Source: Brachybacterium sp.
Lineage (GTDB): Bacteria; Actinomycetota; Actinomycetes; Actinomycetales; Dermabacteraceae
Reading direction: 5' to 3'
Length of the DNA: 5,338 bases
Assembly (NCBI GenBank): GCA_030451965.1
Contig: JAKDNE010000233.1
Span: 1-5,338 of the forward strand
The translations under genes and the position numbers were made by a program. Shown piece by piece: positions 1 to 5,009 of this stretch; within the stretch, counting starts at the first letter, position 1; each line of letters begins with the position of its first letter. The notes under the pieces are model-generated. The model was not told where the DNA came from. It made no database searches and saw only the letters and a list, made by a program, of their open reading frames with translations.

Positions 1-712
1 GGCGCAGCCAGCGCGCATCGGAGCGCAGTAGGAACGCGACCAGCCCGCCCACGCCGAGCTCCCAGGCCCGCGTGGGCAGGGAGAAGAACGCCCACGGCTG
101 GGAGATGCCCATCAGCACCACGCAGGCGAGGAACGAGACGGCGGTGGCCACGGCGACCAGCACCATCACCCGCCGCTCGCTGCGCCGGCACAGCCAGAAC
201 CCCACCGCCAGCAGCGCCGGCCAGAACAGGTAGAACTGCTCCTCGATGCCGAGCGACCAGTAGTGCTGGAACACCGAGGGGGTGGTCTCGGCCAGGTAGT
301 CCGTGTCCTCCAGGGCGAAGAAGAAGTTCGGCACGTACAGCGCGGTCGCGATCGCCCCGTTCACCACGCTGCGCATCAGCAGCGGGGACATCCAGATCCA
401 TGCCGCGACCGTGGTCAGCGCCGCGACCAGCAGCGCTGCCGGCAGGATGCGCCGGGCGCGCTTCGCGTAGAAGCTGCCGAAGCTGATCCGCCCGTCCCGC
501 TCGAGGGACTGCAGCAGGTGGGTGGTGATGAGGAACCCGGAGATCACGAAGAAGACGTCCACGCCCACGTAACCGCCGGAGAGCGTCTCCACGCCGGAGT
601 GGAACAGCACCACCAGCATCACCGCGATCGCCCGCAGCCCCTGGATATCGGGGCGGAAGCCGGGCTTCGCGGCGGCGCCGGGGCGCGTGTCGCTCACAGC
701 GGGGGCAAGCAC
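1..712 (-). CDS. Acyltransferase-3 family (OafA/YrhL-like) membrane O-acyltransferase, N-terminal part
   Basis: Integral membrane enzyme of the family that transfers acyl groups, usually acetyl, to cell-surface glycans such as peptidoglycan, O-antigen or exopolysaccharide. The 237 visible residues carry the family hallmarks in order: RPDIQGLRAIAV (20-31) leading into TM1 with the conserved FH pair (H38), GGYVGVDVFFVISGFLIT (46-63), the basic KRARRILPA loop (84-92), HYWSLGIEEQFYLFWP (150-165), and LPTRAWELGVGG (212-223). Hydrophobic helices follow these blocks. The chosen start is GTG at 712, preceded by GAGGAG four bases upstream; a second in-frame GTG at 697 is possible. The C-terminus lies beyond the window edge. 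Many OafA-type actinobacterial homologues have further TM helices and a C-terminal SGNH domain, which cannot be checked here. It lies on the same strand as the four-gene operon but 110 bases beyond it, so a functional link is uncertain. Family assignment is secure; the acceptor glycan is unknown. Confidence 0.93.
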   Translation of the reverse strand, partial: MLAPAVSDTRPGAAAKPGFRPDIQGLRAIAVMLVVLFHSGVETLSGGYVGVDVFFVISGFLITTHLLQSLERDGRISFGSFYAKRARRILPAALLVAALTTVAAWIWMSPLLMRSVVNGAIATALYVPNFFFALEDTDYLAETTPSVFQHYWSLGIEEQFYLFWPALLAVGFWLCRRSERRVMVLVAVATAVSFLACVVLMGISQPWAFFSLPTRAWELGVGGLVAFLLRSDARWLR

Positions 713-739
713 GGGTCTCCTCGTCGGTCGGGACCCACG

Positions 740-745
740 AGTATA
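740..745 (-). promoter_or_regulatory. Possible -10 element for the acyltransferase gene
   Basis: The minus strand reads TATACT here, a 5/6 match to the sigma-70-type -10 consensus, about 28 bases upstream of the GTG start at 712. No convincing -35 box is found 16-18 bases further upstream, where the sequence is GC-rich and forms a hairpin. It also stands out as an AT-rich island (740-756) in very GC-rich DNA. It may give the acyltransferase its own transcript, but this is weakly supported. Confidence 0.35.
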
Positions 746-748
746 ACG

Positions 749-781
749 AAAAGGTTACGGAGGGCGGTGTGGGCCGCCTCC
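749..781 (-). terminator. Imperfect hairpin with short T-run after the four-gene operon (weak terminator candidate)
   Basis: Read on the minus strand, GGAGGCGG (781-774), a six-base loop and CCGCCCTCC (767-759) form an 8-bp GC-rich stem with one bulged C. A TTTT run (752-749) follows, but only after six intervening bases. It lies about 42 bases past the hydroxyacid dehydrogenase stop and before the acyltransferase start, the expected position for an operon end. The delayed, short T-run makes efficient intrinsic termination doubtful, so partial read-through is likely. Confidence 0.4.
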
Positions 782-822
782 CAAGCCTCGTCGGCGCACT
801 GGATCGAGGTCCGGTCCGTCTC

Positions 823-1839
823 TCAGGAGAGCCGATCGTAGATCTCCGCGGTGACCTCGTACTGCAGGGGCGCACCGGTGAGGAACGCCATGACCTCATC
901 GGCTACTCCCGCGCCCTGGGCGAGCCGCGCCTCGACAGTGCCCCCGGCCACGTGGGGCGTGAGCACCACATTGTCCAGTCCGTAGAGCGGGGACTCGGCG
1001 GGGAGGGGCTCCACGTCGAACACGTCCAGCCCGGCGCGGAGCCGGCCCGAGACCAGCTCGGCGGTGAGGGCCTCCATGTCGAGCACTGCCGAGCGCGCGG
1101 TGTTCACCACGATCGCGCCGTCCCGCAACCGACCCATCAGCGCCGCATCCAGCATCCCCCGCGTCTCCTCGGTGACCGGGGCGTGGACCGCCAGCACGTC
1201 ACTGCGCTCGCACAGCTGCGGCAGGTCGACCAGCTCGACGCCGAGCGCGTCGGCCTCCGACGAAGTGGCGAAGGGGTCGTGGGCCAGCACCTCATGCGTA
1301 CCCAGGCCACGCACCATCGAGGCGTACTCGCGGCCCACCCGGGACAGTCCCACCAGGCCGATGGTCTGCTCCCGGATCCCGTGGGCGAGCATCCCGGAGC
1401 CGCCCTGGTGCCAGTCACGCGTGGCCTGCAGCCGTCGGTCCATCGAGTGCACCTCTCGCAGCAGCACGAGGGTCAAGGTGAGCGCCAGCTCCGCCACCGC
1501 CGTCGCCATCGGGGCCGAGCCGCCCTGGGCGAGGCGCACCCCCTGAGCGAGCACCTCCTTCGGGAAGAGGCCACGGAGGGTGCCGGCAGTGTGGACGGCC
1601 AATCGCAGGCGCGAGCCGACCAGCTGCGCCGGTGCGAAGGCTGCGGTGCTCCACGACGTGATGAGCACGTCGTTCTCGTCGGCGAGACCCTCAGGCAGCA
1701 CGGCGCGGGCCGCGCCGTCGTCGGGCGCGACCACGACCTCGGCCAGCGCCCGCAGGCGTCCCAGGGTGGGAGCGTCGTAGAGGATCGAGAGCTCGGGTGG
1801 GGTGATCGCCAGATACAGGCGGGGGGCAGGGTCGGTCAT
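823..1839 (-). CDS. D-2-hydroxyacid dehydrogenase family oxidoreductase
   Basis: NAD(P)-dependent enzyme of 338 residues, normal for the D-isomer-specific 2-hydroxyacid dehydrogenases, which interconvert 2-oxo acids and D-2-hydroxy acids in the cytoplasm. The N- and C-terminal segments form the catalytic domain around a Rossmann core (about 105-295). The core has a dinucleotide loop GLSRVG (164-169) and an acidic residue after beta-2 (D188 in AHDPF), which favours NAD. All three catalytic residues are present: R249 in NTARS, E277 in DVFDVEP and H296 in LTPHVAGG. The second glycine of GxGxxG is serine (S166). The frame stays open upstream to 2271, but those 144 residues overlie the SGNH gene and resemble nothing; the ATG at 1839 has a good GAGGAAG site and begins a normal family N-terminus. 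The start overlaps the upstream stop as ATGA (4 nt), so the two genes are coupled. This is the last gene of the operon, probably handling a 2-oxo acid released by the aldolase-like enzyme. Glyoxylate, hydroxypyruvate or a longer sugar acid are all possible. Confidence 0.92.
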   Translation of the reverse strand: MTDPAPRLYLAITPPELSILYDAPTLGRLRALAEVVVAPDDGAARAVLPEGLADENDVLITSWSTAAFAPAQLVGSRLRLAVHTAGTLRGLFPKEVLAQGVRLAQGGSAPMATAVAELALTLTLVLLREVHSMDRRLQATRDWHQGGSGMLAHGIREQTIGLVGLSRVGREYASMVRGLGTHEVLAHDPFATSSEADALGVELVDLPQLCERSDVLAVHAPVTEETRGMLDAALMGRLRDGAIVVNTARSAVLDMEALTAELVSGRLRAGLDVFDVEPLPAESPLYGLDNVVLTPHVAGGTVEARLAQGAGVADEVMAFLTGAPLQYEVTAEIYDRLS

Positions 1840-2687
1840 GGGGTCTTCCTCTCGTGGTCGGGGATCTCGAGCAGGCCGAGACCCTGCAGTCCGCTGCGCA
1901 GGTGGCCTGCGAGCGCGACATTGCCGAGTTGGTCGAAGTGTCCGGGGTCGGTGGAGATCGAGGGCGGTTTCACGCCGTCCGTGCGGGCGGCGAGGTCCGC
2001 CCGGGAGAGCGGCATCCCGGTGGCCTCCGGCAGGGCGGGAGACGTGAGGAAGTCCTGGACGTCCAGGTAGGCGGCACCGAAGTGCTCCCTGCATGCGGAG
2101 TTCACCGCCAGCACCTGCTCCCGCAACGCAGGCTCTGCGCCGTTGTTCACGAACTGGCCGATGACGGCGACTCGGGCCCCGGCCTCCTCGAGATGGCGGG
2201 CGGAGGCGAGGATCCGCTCGATAACTCCGGCGGCAACCTGCCCGCGGTTCAGGTCGTTCTTGCCCATCCACAGCAGGGCATCGGTGCCTCGCAGTGCGCT
2301 GCCGATCAGCGGCACGAACGGGTCGCCGTCCACCGCCACCGGCTCCCCGGGGCGCAGGCGCGTGAGGAAGACGCCCTTTTCGGTGCCGTGGACCACGGCG
2401 GGGACGCCGGCGACGTGTCCCGCGAAAGGTCGCAGGAACTGGGATGCCAGGTCCAGCGTGGTGTGATGCAGGCGCACCGTGCCGGCGCCCGGCAGCCGGC
2501 CACCCCGGGCGGAGACCGGCAACGGGAGCGCACCGAGACGGGCGGCCGTGTGGTGGGAGGTCTCGCCGCCGCGACCCTGATCGTTATACGTCACGCCGCA
2601 GGGGGCCAGCACCGCCTCCAACGCCGGGCTGATCAGCGCCATGGAGGAGGAACCCCACCCGACGAGGGTGGACGTCAGGCCAGCCAT
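1836..2687 (-). CDS. SGNH/GDSL-family hydrolase (probable esterase or lactone/acyl hydrolase)
   Basis: A 283-residue protein with the four SGNH blocks. Block I is GWGSSSM (10-16), with S14 the likely nucleophile in place of the GDSL serine. A glycine-rich block II, GRGGE, spans 38-42. Block III is LLWMGKND (138-145), giving G142 and the oxyanion N144. Block V is TDPGHF (246-251), with D247 and H250 as the DxxH pair. There is no signal peptide or membrane segment, so it should act in the cytoplasm. Roughly residues 60-130, between blocks II and III, form a long glycine/valine-rich insert of probable beta structure that most small SGNH enzymes lack; it may shape substrate binding. The ATG at 2687 lies inside the end of the DapA-like gene (13-nt overlap) with no clear Shine-Dalgarno site, which suggests translational coupling. 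The operon context points to hydrolysis of an ester or acylated sugar. The family is fairly clear; the substrate is unknown. Confidence 0.85.
   Translation of the reverse strand: MAGLTSTLVGWGSSSMALISPALEAVLAPCGVTYNDQGRGGETSHHTAARLGALPLPVSARGGRLPGAGTVRLHHTTLDLASQFLRPFAGHVAGVPAVVHGTEKGVFLTRLRPGEPVAVDGDPFVPLIGSALRGTDALLWMGKNDLNRGQVAAGVIERILASARHLEEAGARVAVIGQFVNNGAEPALREQVLAVNSACREHFGAAYLDVQDFLTSPALPEATGMPLSRADLAARTDGVKPPSISTDPGHFDQLGNVALAGHLRSGLQGLGLLEIPDHERKTP
1845..1851 (-). promoter_or_regulatory. Ribosome binding site fixing the hydroxyacid dehydrogenase start
   Basis: GAGGAAG on the minus strand, five bases before the ATG at 1839 and inside the last codons of the SGNH gene. It supports the 338-residue product over the 482-residue open frame starting at 2271. 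Confidence 0.75.
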
Positions 2688-3832
2688 CGCGAGCGCCCGA
2701 CGGAGACGAACTCCTCGTCGAACAGGATCGGGTAACGCTCCCTGAGCGCACGGATGAGCTCCGCCTGTCCGGGGGAGAGGGCGTCGGGGCCCAAGCCGTG
2801 GGCTGTGCGCAGCAGCCCTTGCTGGCGGAGCACCTCGTTGATCCCCGGCACGCAGCCGGCGAAGTCATGGAGGACGTCGAACACGCCGGCGTTGATCTCG
2901 ACGAGGTCGGCGGCGAGTGCGAGCAGCTCCAGGCTGACCGTGCCCGAGGCGACCTCGGCGTTCGCTCGCGCGACCAGGGCGACGGCGGCGCGGGTGCCCA
3001 CGGCCCATTGTCCGAGCAGGCCCCCGCGCGCCCGCACCTCCCGCCGCACCCCGCCGACGGTCCGGCGGTAGGGGGTCAGCAGATCGGTGACGATCGCGTC
3101 ATCGTTGCCGGTGAGCACGGCCACCTGGTCCCAGCGGTCGTGGACCAGCAGTTCCTGCATGACGTCGTTGGTGCGGTAGCGGTCGAAAGGCGCAGTCTTC
3201 ACCGCCACCACCGACTCGAGGTCGAACAGCGAGCGCCAGAAGGAGCGGGTCAGCGGCATCCCGCCGACGCTGTCCTGCAGGTAGAAGCCGATGGTCGGCA
3301 GCACCTCGCCGACAGCGGCGGCGCGCTCAAGCAGTTGTGGCTCGCCGCGATCGGTCATCCCCCAGGGGCTCATGAGAGCAGCGTGGAAACCGAGGTCGCG
3401 GGCGACTTCCGCCTCGTGCACGGCCTGAGCTGTGTCCCCGACCAGACCGGCGATGAGCAGTGGAGCGTTGTCGGCCATCCTGTCGGTCAGGTCATCGATA
3501 GCGCCTGCCGCGGTCGCTGCGTGCTCGCCGGCGGTTTGCGCCGCCAGCTCCCACACGGTGCGCAGCAGGCCGGGATCATCGTGCAGCTCGAACTGTGTGG
3601 AGTGCACGCCGACGGCGAGGCCATGCGCCCCGGCCTCCAGCTGGTAGCGGGTCAGCGCACGCTGCGCGGCCAGGTCCAGGGAACGGGTGTCATCGAGGGC
3701 CAGGGGATGCGCCGGGATCACCACTCCGGCATCGAGCCGCTCGTGCAGCGCCGAGAGCGCGCTCGCCGGTTGCGGCGCGGCGGTCCGCTCCCTCCCGGGC
3801 GGCTCCACGGAGCGATTCTCGAGATCGGTCAT
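2675..3832 (-). CDS. DapA/N-acetylneuraminate lyase-family (DHDPS-like) class I aldolase or dehydratase, not DapA itself
   Basis: Predicted (beta/alpha)8-barrel enzyme that forms a Schiff base between a lysine and a 2-oxo acid, then cleaves, condenses or dehydrates it. At 385 residues it is longer than the usual roughly 290-310; the excess is a Pro/Ala-rich N-terminal tail (about 1-35) and a C-terminal extension (about 330-385). Visible landmarks are VVIPAHPLAL (37-46) on beta-1; GVHSTQFEL (75-83) where DapA has a GTTGE-like loop; FYLQDSVGG (183-191) with Y184 at the active-site tyrosine position; and VVAVKTAPF (208-216), with K212 the probable Schiff-base lysine. Replacement of the DapA phosphate/carboxylate loops argues against lysine biosynthesis. 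I recall the FYLQ...VGG and VKxAPFxRY patterns in uncharacterised actinobacterial members of this superfamily. The start is ATG at 3832, sharing one base with the upstream stop (TGATG), behind a strong GGGAGGGG site eight bases away. The likely role is C-C bond cleavage or dehydration of a sugar-acid intermediate. Confidence 0.9.
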   Translation of the reverse strand: MTDLENRSVEPPGRERTAAPQPASALSALHERLDAGVVIPAHPLALDDTRSLDLAAQRALTRYQLEAGAHGLAVGVHSTQFELHDDPGLLRTVWELAAQTAGEHAATAAGAIDDLTDRMADNAPLLIAGLVGDTAQAVHEAEVARDLGFHAALMSPWGMTDRGEPQLLERAAAVGEVLPTIGFYLQDSVGGMPLTRSFWRSLFDLESVVAVKTAPFDRYRTNDVMQELLVHDRWDQVAVLTGNDDAIVTDLLTPYRRTVGGVRREVRARGGLLGQWAVGTRAAVALVARANAEVASGTVSLELLALAADLVEINAGVFDVLHDFAGCVPGINEVLRQQGLLRTAHGLGPDALSPGQAELIRALRERYPILFDEEFVSVGRSRWLA

Positions 3833-4890
3833 CAGAACTTCCCCTCCCGCTGCTGGAATTTGGTGGCCTTGCCGAGCTGTCGCCCACCTCCCGCGACCCA
3901 GCGGCCCACCCAGCGCACCAGGCGCCGCAGCGGCACGGACGGATAGCCATACAGCTCATGGATCTCGGAGGCGTCGTTCAACAGGGCGTCGGCGGACTCC
4001 TCGCCGACGATCAGCGGTGCGATCTCCATCTCCTCGCCGAGCCAGTGGGCCAGGCGTCTCACCGAGACGGTCTCGGGGCCGGTGGCGTTAAGGAGTCTCG
4101 GGGGAGCAGAGGCGAGCTCGATCGAGCGCAGTGCCCAGGCGTTGATGTCCCCTTGCCAGGCGACGTTGACGGCAGGCATGGTCACATCCACCGGCTGACC
4201 GGCGGCGATCTTCTCGGCGATGTCGGCGATCACGCCGTAGCGCAGCTCGCAGGCATAGTTCAGACGGAAGATCGACACCGGGGTGCCCCAGGTGTGGGAC
4301 GCGTGGCTGAACAGGCGCTCCCGGGCCAGGCACGACTGCGCGTACTCGCCGATCGGGGCCGGGCCGTCGGCCTCCGTGGAGCCACCCCGGCTGAGCGGGG
4401 ACAGCGGGTAGACGTTCCCGGTGGAATAGACGACAGAGGGCACGCCGCGATACCGGTCGGCGACCATGGCGGGCATCGCCGCGTTGGACCACCAGGTCTG
4501 ATGCTCCTGCCCGGTGGTGCCGAACTTCATCGCCGCGAGGTAGAACATGCCGGCGGCCTCGGGCAGATCTGCGTAGGACTCGGAACGGGAGAGATCTGCG
4601 GTATGGACGACGATCCCAGATTCCTCGAGCAGCTTGCGCGAGGCGGGATCCGAGAAGCGGGAGACGGCGATGACGCGGGCCGTGGAGCCGATCTCGTCCA
4701 GCGCGCGGCGCGCCATCAGGGACATGGTGGGGCCGATCTTGCCGCCCGCGCCGAGCAGCACGATGTCCCCGCCGAGACCGTCGAGAGCACGGCCCACTCC
4801 CGGCAGCGGGCGGGAGAGAAGCTCGTCGAGCGCCCGCTCGTCGGCGGGCGCGGCGGTGGGGATCTCGTTGCTAGTGATCGCGGTCGACAC
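3832..4890 (-). CDS. NAD-dependent epimerase/dehydratase-family (extended SDR) protein with YxxxC in place of YxxxK
   Basis: A 352-residue Rossmann protein of the extended short-chain dehydrogenase type, the fold that epimerises, oxidises or dehydrates sugars. After a roughly 40-residue N-terminal stretch comes VLLGAGGKIG (44-53), matching GxxGxxG at G47, G50 and G53. The sheet strand carrying the catalytic hydroxyl reads VVYSTGNVYP (153-162), with T157 at the usual Ser/Thr position. The catalytic tyrosine is probably Y183 in GEYAQSCLARERLF (181-194), but the lysine four residues later is C187. R190 and R192 are nearby and might take over. The C-terminal region has typical extended-SDR substrate-domain segments such as NVAWQGDIN (242-250) and LLNATGPE (266-273). 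The start is GTG at 4890, six bases after GAGGA. This is the first gene of the operon, directly downstream of the divergent control region. The enzyme may be a redox enzyme or epimerase with an altered proton relay, or may be non-canonical in function. Confidence 0.88.
   Translation of the reverse strand: MSTAITSNEIPTAAPADERALDELLSRPLPGVGRALDGLGGDIVLLGAGGKIGPTMSLMARRALDEIGSTARVIAVSRFSDPASRKLLEESGIVVHTADLSRSESYADLPEAAGMFYLAAMKFGTTGQEHQTWWSNAAMPAMVADRYRGVPSVVYSTGNVYPLSPLSRGGSTEADGPAPIGEYAQSCLARERLFSHASHTWGTPVSIFRLNYACELRYGVIADIAEKIAAGQPVDVTMPAVNVAWQGDINAWALRSIELASAPPRLLNATGPETVSVRRLAHWLGEEMEIAPLIVGEESADALLNDASEIHELYGYPSVPLRRLVRWVGRWVAGGGRQLGKATKFQQREGKF
3841..3848 (-). promoter_or_regulatory. 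Strong ribosome binding site for the DapA-like gene
   Basis: GGGAGGGG on the minus strand lies eight bases before the ATG at 3832, within the final codons of the SDR gene. With the TGATG stop/start junction it supports both reinitiation and independent ribosome loading. Confidence 0.7.
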
Positions 4891-4896
4891 TGATCG

Positions 4897-4901
4897 TCCT
4901 C
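4897..4901 (-). promoter_or_regulatory. Ribosome binding site deciding the GTG start of the SDR gene
   Basis: GAGGA on the minus strand lies six bases before the GTG at 4890. No ATG at a comparable distance fits the frame, so a GTG start is favoured. Confidence 0.7.
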
Positions 4902-4908
4902 ACGTCGT

Positions 4909-4939
4909 GGAAATGAACGGGGGCGAGAAAAGCATTTCC
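4909..4939. promoter_or_regulatory. Perfect 7-bp inverted repeat in the operon leader, candidate LacI-family operator
   Basis: GGAAATG (4909-4915) and CATTTCC (4933-4939) are exact reverse complements separated by 17 bases. The right arm also belongs to a shorter near-palindrome, GAAAAGCATTTC (4927-4938), which is 10/12 symmetric around a central GC, the size and form of a LacI-type site. Both lie just downstream of the predicted operon start near 4944, where a bound repressor would block transcription. The LacI-family gene diverges from this region, so autogenous local control is expected. In RNA the 7-bp repeat could instead form a leader stem-loop upstream of the Shine-Dalgarno site. Confidence 0.5.
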
Positions 4940-4950
4940 CCGGAGCGTCG

Positions 4951-4979
4951 ACTGTATGTCGCGGCCGCCGGGGCGTCAA
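4951..4979 (-). promoter_or_regulatory. Promoter of the four-gene operon
   Basis: On the minus strand, TTGACG (4979-4974, 5/6 match to TTGACA) and TACAGT (4956-4951, 4/6 match to TATAAT) are separated by exactly 17 bases, the optimal spacing for the housekeeping sigma factor. Transcription would begin near 4944, giving a leader of about 54 bases that contains the inverted repeat and the GAGGA ribosome site. This is the best promoter match in the window. Confidence 0.65.
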
Positions 4980-4983
4980 GGAG

Positions 4984-4996
4984 CCGGGAGTCCCGG
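4984..4996. repeat. Perfect 6-bp palindrome with one central base, upstream of the lacI-type gene
   Basis: CCGGGA and TCCCGG flank a single G. The repeat sits directly upstream of the TATTCT element of the regulator gene, within what would be its promoter spacer. It might be a second regulatory site affecting the regulator's own expression, but short GC palindromes are common by chance in DNA this GC-rich. Confidence 0.3.
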
Positions 4997-4997
4997 G

Positions 4998-5003
4998 TAT
5001 TCT
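4998..5003 (+). promoter_or_regulatory. Candidate -10 element for a leaderless LacI-family transcript
   Basis: TATTCT (fits TAnnnT) ends six bases before the ATG at 5010, so transcription would start at or within a base of the start codon. No Shine-Dalgarno sequence precedes that ATG, which fits leaderless translation, a common mode in actinobacteria. The position where its -35 would fall (about 4975-4980) coincides with the -35 box of the opposing operon promoter and does not itself match the consensus well. Confidence 0.45.
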
Positions 5004-5009
5004 CCGGCC

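Noticed and set aside
741..756. TAAC-N6-GTTA inverted repeat as a possible operator for the acyltransferase
   Set aside because: The arms are only four bases and the symmetry does not extend outward; chance occurrence in a small AT-rich patch is likely.
263..841. 192-codon plus-strand open frame over the acyltransferase
   Set aside because: The minus strand here encodes the full set of acyltransferase-3 motifs; the plus-strand frame is Arg/His/Gln-rich and featureless.
769..2070. 433-codon plus-strand open frame
   Set aside because: It is antisense to the dehydrogenase and SGNH genes, has a composition typical of GC-rich mirror frames (His, Arg, Gly, Gln), shows no recognisable domain and has no ribosome site.
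1840..2271. 144-residue upstream extension of the hydroxyacid dehydrogenase frame
   Set aside because: It lies entirely over the SGNH gene in another frame, is Arg/Pro/Gly-rich without family motifs, and the ATG at 1839 has a good ribosome site and the expected family N-terminus.
1854..2735. 293-codon plus-strand open frame
   Set aside because: It is antisense to the SGNH gene, whose catalytic motifs are clear; the frame has low-complexity composition and no motif of its own.
2798..3946. 382-codon plus-strand open frame
   Set aside because: It is a shadow of the DapA-like gene on the opposite strand, rich in His, Gln and Arg, with no family signature.
3595..4893. 432-codon plus-strand open frame
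   Set aside because: It is a shadow of the SDR gene and the start of the DapA-like gene; its length is explained by strong GC codon bias.
4883..4952. Two GTCGAC hexamers (4883-4888 and 4947-4952) flanking the leader as paired operator sites
   Set aside because: GTCGAC is a self-palindromic hexamer that is frequent in GC-rich DNA; flanking bases are not shared, and one copy is inside the coding start.
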